This document shows positions 34,817 through 43,470 of a stretch of DNA of 64,000 nucleotides, in pieces. A program made the position numbers and the translations under genes. Each line of letters opens with the position of its first letter. The stretch's first letter is position 1. The notes under the pieces were generated by a model. It was given only the letters and a program-made list of their open reading frames with translations. It did not search any database and was not told the DNA's origin. Source of the DNA: Brevundimonas basaltis (lineage in GTDB: Bacteria; Pseudomonadota; Alphaproteobacteria; Caulobacterales; Caulobacteraceae); contig NZ_JACHFZ010000002.1 of assembly GCF_014202075.1 (NCBI RefSeq), forward strand, positions 496,001-560,000, in the 5' to 3' direction.

Positions 34817-35938
34817 ATGACCTCGACCGAGACCCTAGCCGACACCGCTCCCGCCGCAAGCCGGGGCGCACCCGCCGCCGTCTTCGGCAAGGGCTTCGTG
34901 CAGGATAGCTGGTATTTCGTCGCCCTGTCGCGGGATGTGGCGCCGGCCTCGCTGAAGCGCCATGAACTGCTCGGCGAGCCGGTGTTGATCGGCCGCACCC
35001 GGGCCGGGCAGGTCTACGCCATGCGCGACATCTGCCCGCACCGCGCCGCGCCCCTGTCGGCCGGGCGGTTGGTCGAGAAGCCCGGCGAGGGCGAGACCAT
35101 CGAGTGCTGCTACCACGGCTGGCGCTTCCGCCCCGATGGCGTCTGCGCCGCCATCCCCTCGCTGGTCGAGGACCAGGCCTATGAGCCGGAGCGCATCCGG
35201 GTGCGGTCATACCCGGTGCGCGAGAGCCAGGGGATGGTCTTCGTCTGGGTCGCTTCTGACCCGCGCAACCCGATAGAGCCCGACCATGGGCCGCCCGTAT
35301 TCCCCGGCGTCGTTGGCGGCGAGGCCAGACTGGTCGAGGCGATGGACTTCGAGGCCCACATCGATCACGCCGTGGTCGGGCTGATGGACCCCGCTCACGG
35401 CCCCTATGTGCATCAGCAATGGTGGTGGCGTTCCGAGCATTCGATGCACGAGAAGGCCAAGGCCTTCGAGCCGCGCGAGCTGGGCTTTGCCATGGTCCGC
35501 CATGCCCCGTCGTCGAACAGCCGGGCCTACAAACTCCTCGGCGGCGCTCCGGCGACCGAGATCAGCTTCCGCCTGCCCGGCTATCGCTGGGAGCATATCC
35601 AGGTGGGAAAGAAGCAGGTGCTGGCCCTGACCTGCCTGACTCCCCGCTCGGACGACAGGACGACGATCACCCAGATCTTCTGGTCCGATCACTGGGTGTT
35701 CGGCCTCGCCAGGCCCTTCCTGCGCATGGGCGTCGTCGCCTTCCTGAAACAGGACGGCGGCATGGTGAACCTGCAGAACGAGGGGCTGCGCTACGACCCG
35801 GCCCTGATCTGGATCGACGACGCCGACCGACAGGCGAAATGGTACCAGCAGCTCAAGCGGGAGTGGGGCAGGAGCCGCGCCGAGGGGCGGGCGTTCCAGA
35901 ACCCGATCAAACCGGCGACGCTGAGGTGGAAAAGCTGA
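34817..35938 (+). CDS. Rieske-type aromatic ring-hydroxylating oxygenase, alpha subunit
   Basis: 373 residues. Rieske [2Fe-2S] ligands: CPHR at about residue 74 and CYHGW at about 96. Catalytic domain with a likely iron site in the HIDHAVVGLMD...H segment (~180-198). Such proteins hydroxylate or demethylate aromatic or alicyclic compounds and need a separate reductase/ferredoxin, which is not encoded nearby. A 12-bp perfect hairpin overlaps the stop codon (35937-35964). Substrate unknown. Confidence 0.9.
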   Translation: MTSTETLADTAPAASRGAPAAVFGKGFVQDSWYFVALSRDVAPASLKRHELLGEPVLIGRTRAGQVYAMRDICPHRAAPLSAGRLVEKPGEGETIECCYHGWRFRPDGVCAAIPSLVEDQAYEPERIRVRSYPVRESQGMVFVWVASDPRNPIEPDHGPPVFPGVVGGEARLVEAMDFEAHIDHAVVGLMDPAHGPYVHQQWWWRSEHSMHEKAKAFEPRELGFAMVRHAPSSNSRAYKLLGGAPATEISFRLPGYRWEHIQVGKKQVLALTCLTPRSDDRTTITQIFWSDHWVFGLARPFLRMGVVAFLKQDGGMVNLQNEGLRYDPALIWIDDADRQAKWYQQLKREWGRSRAEGRAFQNPIKPATLRWKS

Positions 35939-35964
35939 AGGCCGCGGCGGGCGCCGCGGCCTTC
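35937..35964. terminator. Perfect hairpin between convergent oxygenase and tetR genes
   Basis: GAAGGCCGCGGC (35937-35948) and GCCGCGGCCTTC (35953-35964) form a 12-bp stem with a 4-nt loop. No T run follows on the plus strand, so it may work as a weak or Rho-assisted bidirectional terminator. Confidence 0.55.
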
Positions 35965-35994
35965 GACTCTAATTCGAGTTCGGGATGGCGTGAT

Positions 35995-36660
35995 CTACTG
36001 CCGGCTGAGCGCGCCGGCGAGAATCACGTCGACCTGCTTGCCCATGCGCTCGGACAGCTGGGCGGTGGTCCAGCCGTCGTAGGCGGCGCGGCGGTAGTTG
36101 GACAGGAAGGCGTCGTAGATCAGTTCGGACAGCAGCCGCACATCGGCGTCCTGGCGCAGTTCGCCCTCGCCCAGCCCGGCCTGCAGCGTGTCGGTGACGA
36201 CCGAGAGGATCGGCTTGATGGCGGCGCGGGTGCGCATCTCGGCGGCGACGGGCTGGAACCACGAACGGGCGATCACCGCCTGGACCAGCGGCAGTTGCTC
36301 CAGCGAGGCGTGGTAGCCGGCGGCGAGCGCGGCCAGAAGCCGACCCCGCATCGAGCCTTCCGAGGCGGCGGCGGCCTTCATGGTCTCCGCCAGCTTGACC
36401 ATGTCGGTCGACAGCACGGCTTCGAACAGTTCCGCCTTGTCCTGGAAGTTGGCGAACACCGCACCGGTCGACATGCCCGCGCCCTTGGCGATGTCCCGAA
36501 TGGTGGCCGGCTCATAGCCCCGCTCCGCGAAGAGCTGGCGGGCGGCGTCCAGAACCTTCTGGCGCGTTCGCACCTTGGCGGCCTGGCGGCGATTCAGCCG
36601 CGGGGTTTCGGTCTCGGACGTGGATTCGGAGGGGGCGGGGGACAGGGCGATATCTCGCAT
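35995..36660 (-). CDS. TetR/AcrR family transcriptional regulator
   Basis: 221 residues. N-terminal extension rich in Ser/Pro/Thr, then the TetR HTH (~25-75: KVLDAARQLFAERGYEPATI, DIAKGAGMSTGAVFANF, DKAELF). The C-terminal ligand domain has no recognised subfamily mark. ATG 36660 is chosen; the longer upstream frame belongs to the neighbouring intergenic/antiporter region. Target unknown; it could control itself, the oxygenase or the antiporter. Confidence 0.9.
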   Translation of the reverse strand: MRDIALSPAPSESTSETETPRLNRRQAAKVRTRQKVLDAARQLFAERGYEPATIRDIAKGAGMSTGAVFANFQDKAELFEAVLSTDMVKLAETMKAAAASEGSMRGRLLAALAAGYHASLEQLPLVQAVIARSWFQPVAAEMRTRAAIKPILSVVTDTLQAGLGEGELRQDADVRLLSELIYDAFLSNYRRAAYDGWTTAQLSERMGKQVDVILAGALSRQ

Positions 36661-36874
36661 GAAACGGGTACTCGACTGGACGGCGGAGGGTATCCGCCGA
36701 TCGAAAAACTGACCGCCGAAGCGATGGGGAGGAAGCGGAACGCTAGGCCGTATCCGCAGGGCGTCGTCGTCTGATGCCGGTTGGGCAATCATCACGCAAC
36801 GATGACCAAAATGGGGTGCGGAGATTAACGGGGCAATGACCTCAGCGGTTAACGCCGCGACATTCTGACCCTGT

Positions 36875-38698
36875 TCAGGGCCGCGCGGCGGTGCGCAGGG
36901 CGCGCGCCTTGCGCGGTCGGGCGTCGCGGTCCGGCATGGCGTCCTGGAAGAGTGTACGGAAGCGGTCGCGGCGCTCGTGGATCGAGGCCAGCACCAGCCC
37001 CATCGGCACGCCCAGATCGACCAGGGTGTTTTCCGCCAACTGCAGCGCCGCCTCGGTGGTCTCGGGCACTGCGTCGGTGACGCCCAGCTGGTACAGGCGT
37101 ACGGCGTGACGGTCGTCCCGGGCACGGGCGATCAGGATCAGGTCCGGCCGCAGCGCCCGCGCCGTGCGCACCACCTCGTCCACCTTGCCCGGCGAGTCCA
37201 TGGTCACGACGACGGCCCGCGCCGTGTCCACGCCGCACAGCTGCAGCATCTCCGCCCTCCCGGCGTCACCGTAGAAGACATTCGACCCCTCGGCCCGGCC
37301 CTTGGCCACGGTCGAGGCGTTGGAATCGAGCGCCAGATAAGACTGGCCGTGCTCGCTCAGCATCTCACCAACCAGCCGGCCGACCCGGCCGTAGCCGACG
37401 ACCAGCACCTGGTTCTCCGCCCCGACCGGCTCGAGCGCCTCCTGCGGAAGGTCAGGCGCGGCCGGGGCCTCGCGCGTCAGCCACCCGGCCAGCGCGGCCA
37501 TGGCCGGGATGGTGAAGATGCTGATGGTGGCCGCGACCAGCACCGTGCCGGTGAAGGCGGGCGAGGCGATGCCCTCGACCAGGCCCGCCCCGAGGATGAC
37601 GAAGGCGAACTCTCCTGCCGGCCCGAGCACCAGGGCGGTTTCGATGGCCGCCTTGCGCTTGATCCCCCACAGCCGGGCGGCGCCGAAAATCATACCGATC
37701 TTGATGGCGGTCAGAGCCGCGGCGAGGCCGAACACCCACGCCGGATTGGCCGCGACGGCGTCGAGGTCCAGGCCGATGCCGACGCCGACGAAAAACACCC
37801 CCAGCAGCAGTCCCTTGAACGGCTCGATCGACAGCTCGACCTCGCGCCGGAACTCGGTCTCGGCCAACAGCAGGCCGGCGATCAGGGCGCCGAGGCTCAT
37901 CGACAGGCCCGCCGCCTGCGCCGCCAGACCGGCGCCGACCACAACCAGCAGGCTGGCCGCAACGAACATCTCCTGACCCTGGCCCCGAGCCTTTGCCCGG
38001 GCCACCGAACGGAACATCGGCCGGAGCACCAGCCGTCCGAGACCGACCAGCAGGGCCAGACCGATCGCCGCCGGCACCAACGTCAGCAGGGCCGCGCCCA
38101 GCGTGCCGGGCGCCAGATCGCCGCCGCTCTGGGCCAGCGCCGCCAGCACCGTCACCGTGATCAGGATGGGGGCGACGGCAAGGTCCTGGGCCAGCAGGAT
38201 CGAGAAGGTGGCTCGCCCCGAGGCGGTCTGCACCCGTCCGCTCTCGGCCAGGACGGGCATGACCACGGCGGTTGAGGACAGCGACAGCCCCATGCCCAGC
38301 ACGGCCGCCGAGACCAGGGTCTGGCCCAGCATCATGAACAGGGCGGCCAGCACCACGGTGCAGGCGGCCACCTGGGTCAGGCCGAGCCCGAACACCAGCC
38401 GCCGCATCGACTTGAGCCGGCCCCACGACAGCTCCAGCCCGATCATGAACAGCAGGAAGGCGACGCCCAGTTCGGACAAGGAGCGGATCTGCCCGGCGTC
38501 GGAAATGGTCAGCCACGCCAGCCATGGCGCGGTGTCGGCGAAGCGCGCCAGGCCGTCCGGGCCGAGCAGCACCCCGGCGGCGAGAAAGCCGAGTATGGGG
38601 CTGATCTTCAGACGGTTGAACAGCGGCACCATGACGCCCGCCGCGGCCAGGAAGACCACCAGATCCTTGTATTCGCCGCCGCCGCCGTGTCCCGTCAT
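36875..38698 (-). CDS. CPA2-family monovalent cation:proton antiporter (KefB/YbaL-like)
   Basis: 607 residues. About 12-13 membrane spans (~1-395; KISPILGFLAAGVLLGPDGLA and FLLFMIGLELSW are characteristic), then a cytoplasmic TrkA-N/RCK nucleotide-binding domain (~410-540: VLVVGYGRVGRLVGEML and YGDAGRAEML). Family members exchange K+ or Na+ for H+ under control of NAD(H) or glutathione adducts. The C-terminal ~30 residues are basic. 153 bp separate it from the divergent M13 peptidase gene. Confidence 0.92.
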   Translation of the reverse strand: MTGHGGGGEYKDLVVFLAAAGVMVPLFNRLKISPILGFLAAGVLLGPDGLARFADTAPWLAWLTISDAGQIRSLSELGVAFLLFMIGLELSWGRLKSMRRLVFGLGLTQVAACTVVLAALFMMLGQTLVSAAVLGMGLSLSSTAVVMPVLAESGRVQTASGRATFSILLAQDLAVAPILITVTVLAALAQSGGDLAPGTLGAALLTLVPAAIGLALLVGLGRLVLRPMFRSVARAKARGQGQEMFVAASLLVVVGAGLAAQAAGLSMSLGALIAGLLLAETEFRREVELSIEPFKGLLLGVFFVGVGIGLDLDAVAANPAWVFGLAAALTAIKIGMIFGAARLWGIKRKAAIETALVLGPAGEFAFVILGAGLVEGIASPAFTGTVLVAATISIFTIPAMAALAGWLTREAPAAPDLPQEALEPVGAENQVLVVGYGRVGRLVGEMLSEHGQSYLALDSNASTVAKGRAEGSNVFYGDAGRAEMLQLCGVDTARAVVVTMDSPGKVDEVVRTARALRPDLILIARARDDRHAVRLYQLGVTDAVPETTEAALQLAENTLVDLGVPMGLVLASIHERRDRFRTLFQDAMPDRDARPRKARALRTAARP

Positions 38699-38851
38699 CC
38701 GTCCTCCACACGGTTCAGCCTACAGGCTGAAACGCCGTCGTGCCCGGGAATCCTTTGCATCATGACAAAAAATTCAGGCGACAGGCCGGCCTCCCGGCGT
38801 AGGGTCGCCGCCGACCTTCCGGAAAGCGAAGTCAAGTCGAGGGAAACCCAC

Positions 38852-40993
38852 ATGAAGAAGCTGCTTATCGGGGCCGCCGTCGGCGCCCTGCTCCTGCCCG
38901 CCGCGCCCGCGCTGGCCCAGCATTTCGCGAATGATGGTCACGACCACGCCTGCGTCGACGAGGGCTGCACGGTCTTCGAACTGTTCTCGACCCAGGAAGC
39001 CGGCGCCACGGTCCAGGGTTACCAGGGCATCGAGACGCCGAAATACGGAACCTGGGGCGTAGACCTCGCCGGCCGCGACGCCTCTGTCCGTCCCGGAGAC
39101 AGCTTCATGCGCCACGCCAACGGCACGGCGCTGGACGAGATGCAAATTCCGTCAGACCGCACCAGCTACGGCTCTTTCGCCCTGCTCCGCGAACTGTCCG
39201 ATAACCGGGTCAAGGCCATGATCGAGGGCCTCACCGCCCGCACGGATCTGGCGGCCGGCTCGGACGAACAGAAGATCGCGGACGCCTACCGCTCCTACAT
39301 GGATGAGGCCCGCATCGAGGCGCTGGACGCCAAGCCGCTGCAGCCCTACCTCGCCGCCATCCGCGCCGCCGACACCCATGACGCCATGGCGATCTACATG
39401 GGCGAGACCCAGGGCCGGGTCGGGGCCACCATCTTCGGCACCGGCATCACGATCGATCAGAAGCACCCGACCCGTTACGTCGTCTCGACCGGCCAGTCGG
39501 GCATCGGCCTGCCTAACCGGGACTACTATCTCGACGCCCGCTGGGCCGAGAAGAAGGTGCTGTATCAGGCCTACGTGGCCCGCATGCTGGAAATGATCGG
39601 CTGGGATAATCCGGCCGCCGCCGCCGAGGCCATCGTCGCCTTCGAGACCCGCATCGCCGAGGCGCACTGGACGCCGATCCAGAACCGAAATCGCGACGAG
39701 ACCTACAACGAATACACCATCACCCAACTGGCGGCCGAGGCGCCCGGCTTCGCCTGGCAGGACTACTATAACGCGGTCGGGGTCGGCGACGTGCCCCGGC
39801 TGGTTGTCCGTCAGGACACCGCCATGCCCCTGATCGCGGCCATCTACGCCGAGACGCCGATGGAGGTGATCCAGGCCTGGCAGGCGTTCCACACCACCGA
39901 CGACGCCGCCGGTCTGCTGTCGCGCCGCTTCTCCGATGCCCAGTGGGAGTTCCGCTCGCGCGACCTTCAGGGCCAGCCCGAGCAGCGCAGCCGCGACAAG
40001 CGCGGCATCAGCTTCGCCGAAGGCATGCTCGGCGAGGCGGTCGGCCGACGGTATGTCGCCGAATATTTCCCGCCCGAGTATCGGGCCCAGATGGAGGAAC
40101 TGGTCGCCAACCTGCGCATCGCCCTGGGCAACCGCATCCCCGACTACACCTGGATGAGCGACGCCACCAAGGCGGCGGCCCTCGAGAAGCTGAGCAAATT
40201 CACGGTCAAGATCGGCTATCCGGACAAGTGGCGCGATTATTCCGCGCTCCAGATCCAGCCGGGTGACCTGTTCGGCAATGCGGAACGCGCCGGCCAGTTT
40301 CAGTGGAACTATCAGCTCAACCGCCTGAACGATCCGGTCGATAAGGACGAATGGGGCATGACCCCGCAGACCGTGAACGCCTACTACAACTCGGCCAACA
40401 ACGAGATCGTCTTCCCGGCCGCCATCCTGCAGCCGCCGTTCTTCGATCCGAACGGCGACGCGGCGGTGAACTACGGCGCCATCGGCGGGGTCATCGGCCA
40501 CGAGATCGGCCACGGCTTCGACGACCAGGGCTCCAAGTCCGACGGCGATGGCGTGCTGCGCAACTGGTGGACGCCCGAGGACAAGGCCAGCTTCGACGCG
40601 CTGACCGCCCGCTTGGGGGCCCAGTACGACACCTACGAGCCCCTCCCGGGCTTCTTCCTCCAGGGCGGCCTGACCATGGGGGAGAACATTGGGGACGCCG
40701 CCGGGGTGGCCGTCGGGCTCGAGGCCTATCACCTGTCGCTGAACGGCCAGCCCGCGCCGGTGCTGGACGGCGTCACCGGGGACCAGCGCTTCTTCTACGG
40801 CTGGGCCCAGGTTTGGAGGACGAAGTATCGCGACGACGCCCTGCGCCAGCAGGTCACCGTCGGCCCGCACTCGCCGGCCGAATTCCGCGTCATCGGCCCT
40901 GTGCGCAACGTCGACGCCTGGTACGAGGCCTTCGACGTCAAGCCCGGCGACAAATACTACCTGGCCCCGGAAGACCGGGTCCGCATCTGGTAG
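38852..40993 (+). CDS. M13-family (neprilysin-like) zinc metalloendopeptidase
   Basis: 713 residues with a signal peptide (MKKLLIGAAVGALLLPAAPALA). Zinc motif HEIGH in GHEIGHGFDDQGSKSDGDG with the downstream Glu ligand in GENIGDAAGVAV, and NAYYNSANNEIVFPAAILQP before it, all M13 hallmarks. ATG 38852 follows GAGGGA. Presumably periplasmic or surface-bound, degrading peptides. A strong bidirectional terminator follows. Confidence 0.95.
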   Translation: MKKLLIGAAVGALLLPAAPALAQHFANDGHDHACVDEGCTVFELFSTQEAGATVQGYQGIETPKYGTWGVDLAGRDASVRPGDSFMRHANGTALDEMQIPSDRTSYGSFALLRELSDNRVKAMIEGLTARTDLAAGSDEQKIADAYRSYMDEARIEALDAKPLQPYLAAIRAADTHDAMAIYMGETQGRVGATIFGTGITIDQKHPTRYVVSTGQSGIGLPNRDYYLDARWAEKKVLYQAYVARMLEMIGWDNPAAAAEAIVAFETRIAEAHWTPIQNRNRDETYNEYTITQLAAEAPGFAWQDYYNAVGVGDVPRLVVRQDTAMPLIAAIYAETPMEVIQAWQAFHTTDDAAGLLSRRFSDAQWEFRSRDLQGQPEQRSRDKRGISFAEGMLGEAVGRRYVAEYFPPEYRAQMEELVANLRIALGNRIPDYTWMSDATKAAALEKLSKFTVKIGYPDKWRDYSALQIQPGDLFGNAERAGQFQWNYQLNRLNDPVDKDEWGMTPQTVNAYYNSANNEIVFPAAILQPPFFDPNGDAAVNYGAIGGVIGHEIGHGFDDQGSKSDGDGVLRNWWTPEDKASFDALTARLGAQYDTYEPLPGFFLQGGLTMGENIGDAAGVAVGLEAYHLSLNGQPAPVLDGVTGDQRFFYGWAQVWRTKYRDDALRQQVTVGPHSPAEFRVIGPVRNVDAWYEAFDVKPGDKYYLAPEDRVRIW

Positions 40994-41017
40994 GGCGTTT
41001 CACCGACTGAACGACGA

Positions 41018-41050
41018 AGGGGCCGGAGCGGCGACGCTCCGGCCCTTTTT
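41018..41050 (+). terminator. Rho-independent terminator after the M13 peptidase gene
   Basis: GGGCCGGAGCG (41020-41030), loop GCGA, CGCTCCGGCCC (41035-41045), then five T. The 11-bp perfect stem lies 25 bp after the stop. Confidence 0.92.
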
Positions 41051-41117
41051 CGTGACCCGCAGGGCGAGAGCGGACGCGCCGGACGACGGTCAGGGGGTGG
41101 AGACCGGACCCTGACCT

Positions 41118-41615
41118 TCAGGTGGCTTCGAAAGCGGCGTGGTAGGTCACTTCGCCAGCGGCGAGTTCACCAGCTAATAGCAGCGACTGAAAATACCCAG
41201 CCGGAACATCCCCATAGCGAAGGGCGTGGTCGCTGCTGAACCCGAAGCGACCATAATAGTCGGGATCCCCAAGGACGACGCATCCCTGAGCACCACGCCT
41301 CGCCAACTTGTCCAAGCCCTGCTTGATCAGCGCCGAACCGACTCCGCCCCGTTGCAAGCCCGGTGAGACCGAGACCGGGCCGAGGCCAGACCATCCGATG
41401 TCCCTGCCGTCGATCAGCACAGGCGAGAAGCCGACATGGCCGATGATCGATCCCTGAAGTTCGGCAACAAGAGACAGTGTTAGCGCGTCGGCGGCCCTCA
41501 AGGCGTCAACGATAGCGGCCTCGGTCCGGCTGCTGTGCTCAACTCCGACGAAGGCGGCGTCGGTCAGAGTCCTGATGGAAGGGATGTCTTCGGGCTTTTC
41601 CGGTCTGACAATCAT
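41118..41615 (-). CDS. GNAT-family N-acetyltransferase (YhbS-like)
   Basis: 165 residues. Acetyl-CoA loop region SVSPGLQRGGVGSALIKQGL at about 86-105, preceded by IIGHVGFSPVLI and followed by VVLGDPDYYGRFGFS, the pattern of YhbS-type acetyltransferases. ATG 41615 (MIVRPEKPEDIPSI) is chosen; an in-frame GTG a few codons upstream is possible. Substrate not predictable. Confidence 0.88.
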   Translation of the reverse strand: MIVRPEKPEDIPSIRTLTDAAFVGVEHSSRTEAAIVDALRAADALTLSLVAELQGSIIGHVGFSPVLIDGRDIGWSGLGPVSVSPGLQRGGVGSALIKQGLDKLARRGAQGCVVLGDPDYYGRFGFSSDHALRYGDVPAGYFQSLLLAGELAAGEVTYHAAFEAT

Positions 41616-41723
41616 CCGGTTGGTTTCGCGCACCCATCCCGGTGCGGCAACCGCCAGTGTCCGTAACGGCGCTTCGCGGCCGCCGAGCCGTTGCGCGGCG
41701 ACAGCGTGCAAACGCCGGGCACG

Positions 41724-41760
41724 AAAAAGCCCGCCGCGGGGGATACATCGCGGCGGGCTT
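41724..41760 (-). terminator. Strong minus-strand terminator downstream of hisS / candidate sRNA
   Basis: AAGCCCGCCGCG (41727-41738) pairs perfectly with CGCGGCGGGCTT (41749-41760). Read on the minus strand the stem is followed by a T5 run (complement of AAAAA at 41724-41728). It lies about 170 nt past the hisS stop, leaving a transcribed, hairpin-rich spacer. Confidence 0.85.
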
Positions 41761-41850
41761 CTTTCGCTCTCTACGGAGCGGACGTTTCCTCCCCGAAACG
41801 CCTCCGAAAGGCCGCGGCGTCGGAACGCCACGGCTTTCGAGTGGCGGCAG
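41724..41850 (-). ncRNA. Candidate structured small RNA (or hisS 3' UTR)
   Basis: No ORF with support exists in 41616-41926. Read on the minus strand, four compact hairpins precede the strong terminator: GCCAC/GTGGC (41827-41845), GCCT-TTCGG-AGGC (41800-41812), CGTTTC-GGGGAG-GAAACG (41783-41800) and GCTC-CGTAGA-GAGC (41766-41779). A GGGGAG loop presented on a perfect 6-bp stem is typical of regulatory RNAs. A TTGAC-type -35 lies just upstream on the minus strand at about 41865-41874, but the -10 is weak, so it may instead be the processed 3' UTR of hisS. The 5' end is a guess. Confidence 0.45.
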
Positions 41851-41912
41851 AATGACGACATTCCGGCGGTCAAGTCAATGAAGTGTCAGCCGAAACGCCC
41901 GGTTTTCATTCC

Positions 41913-41925
41913 TTATCAATGATAA
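41913..41925. repeat. Short AT-rich palindrome next to the hisS stop codon
   Basis: TTATC-AAT-GATAA, a perfect palindrome directly downstream of the hisS stop and about 70 bp upstream of the candidate sRNA. It could be an operator or promoter element; nothing else supports this. Confidence 0.3.
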
Positions 41926-41926
41926 C

Positions 41927-43432
41927 TCACGCATCCGTGCGCGGAGCGTCCACGATCCGGCGGACGGTGGCCACGAGGTCGGTCCGGGGCACGACCACCT
42001 GGCCGGGACGCTCCGCCTTCCAGGCCTCGTTGTCGGCGATCCCGGCCGCCAGCGCCCGCCCGGCGTCGAGGTCCTTGACCGTGACCTGACCCGCCGCGAT
42101 CTCGTCGCCGCCGAGGATCACCGCCGCCGGGGCGCCGCGACGGTCGGCGTATTTCATCTGCGCCTTCATGCCCGCGCGCCCGAGATAGAGTTCGGCGGCG
42201 ACGCCGGCGTTGCGCAGCTCGGCCACCGCGTCGAGATAGTGCTGCATGTCGGCCTCGGAGAAGGCGATCACCACCACCGGCCCGCGCACCGCGTCCGCCG
42301 CGCCGCGCCCGGCCGCGCGCAGGGCCGAGGCCAGCCGCGACACCCCGAACGAAAAGCCCGTCGCCGGCAGCCGCTCGCCGGTGAAGCGCGCCACCAGATC
42401 GTCATAGCGCCCGCCGCCGCCGATCGAGCCGAAGCGCACCGCCCGCCCCTTGTCGTCGGTGGTTTCGAGCAGCAGCTCGGCTTCGAACACCGCGCCGGTG
42501 TAATACTCCAGACCGCGCACGATGGTCGGGTCGAAACGCACGGCCGACTGATCAACCTTCATGGCGTTCAGGGCCGCGTCGATGGCGGCCAGCTCGGCCA
42601 GCGCCGCCTCGCCGACCGCGCCGATGTTCCCCGACCGGGCGACGGCGTCGAGGGTCTCGGCCCGCGACAGGTCGGGGCTGTTGGCCGAGGCGAGGAAGCC
42701 CTCGATGGCGCCGATCACCTTGGAGGGCAGCTGCGCGCCCTTGGTGTAGTCGCCCGACTCGTCCAGCCGGCCTTCGCCCAGCAGGGCGGCGACGCCCTCC
42801 CAGCCCAGCCGGTCGTATTTGTCGATGGCGCGCAGAGCGGTCAGCTTCTGGCCCGCGTCCTCGACGCCCCCCGTCTCGAACAGGCCGTCGAACAGCTTGC
42901 GGTTTGACACCCGGACCACGGCCAGGTCCGGCGCCAGTCCGGCCGCCTGCAGGCCCTCGCAGGCCATGGCGATGATCTCGGCGTCGGCCTCGGGCCGGTC
43001 CGAGCCGACGGTGTCGGCGTCGCACTGCACGAATTCGCGGAAGCGGCCCGGGCCCGGTTTCTCGTTGCGCCACACCGGTCCGAAGGCATAGCGGCGGAAC
43101 GGCTTGGGCAGGGTCTCCCAGTTCTGGGCCGCGAACCGGGCCAACGGCGCGGTCAGGTCGTAGCGCAGCGCCATCCACTCGCCATTGCCCTCGTCGTCCG
43201 GGTCGTCCTGAAGGGCGAAGACGCCCTCGTTGGGCCGGTCGGCGTCAGGCAGGAATTTGCCGAGGGCGTCGGCGTATTCGAAGGCGCCGGTGTCCAGCGG
43301 TTCGAAGCCCCAGCGCTCGTAGACGGCGGACACGCGCGTCACCAGCCGCCGCTCGGCGATCAGGTCGCGGCCGCGGCGGTCGGCGAAACCCCGGGGGGCG
43401 CGGGCTTCAGGTCGGATCGGAGCGTCGGTCAT
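41927..43432 (-). CDS. hisS: Histidyl-tRNA synthetase
   Basis: 501-residue class II synthetase charging tRNA-His. Motif 2 region FRRYAFGPVWRNEKPGPGRFREFVQ, the histidine loop GLEYYTGAVFEAEL, motif 3 near GFSFGVSRLASAL, and a C-terminal anticodon-binding domain (VVVIAFSEADMQHYLDAV). The length and the PGPGRFREFVQCDAD form resemble the divergent HisRS of Caulobacter-like alphaproteobacteria, which recognise a tRNA-His lacking the usual extra 5' G. hisZ/hisG, often adjacent elsewhere, are not here. Confidence 0.95.
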   Translation of the reverse strand: MTDAPIRPEARAPRGFADRRGRDLIAERRLVTRVSAVYERWGFEPLDTGAFEYADALGKFLPDADRPNEGVFALQDDPDDEGNGEWMALRYDLTAPLARFAAQNWETLPKPFRRYAFGPVWRNEKPGPGRFREFVQCDADTVGSDRPEADAEIIAMACEGLQAAGLAPDLAVVRVSNRKLFDGLFETGGVEDAGQKLTALRAIDKYDRLGWEGVAALLGEGRLDESGDYTKGAQLPSKVIGAIEGFLASANSPDLSRAETLDAVARSGNIGAVGEAALAELAAIDAALNAMKVDQSAVRFDPTIVRGLEYYTGAVFEAELLLETTDDKGRAVRFGSIGGGGRYDDLVARFTGERLPATGFSFGVSRLASALRAAGRGAADAVRGPVVVIAFSEADMQHYLDAVAELRNAGVAAELYLGRAGMKAQMKYADRRGAPAAVILGGDEIAAGQVTVKDLDAGRALAAGIADNEAWKAERPGQVVVPRTDLVATVRRIVDAPRTDA

Positions 43433-43470
43433 GCCGGGCGATTAAGCCATCGCCCGGCATGGAGCAACGA

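Noticed and set aside
41760..41800. RNase P RNA signature (GGGGAGGAAA-like word on the minus strand)
   Set aside because: The word sits in a small hairpin and none of the other conserved RNase P regions or its length of over 300 nt is present.
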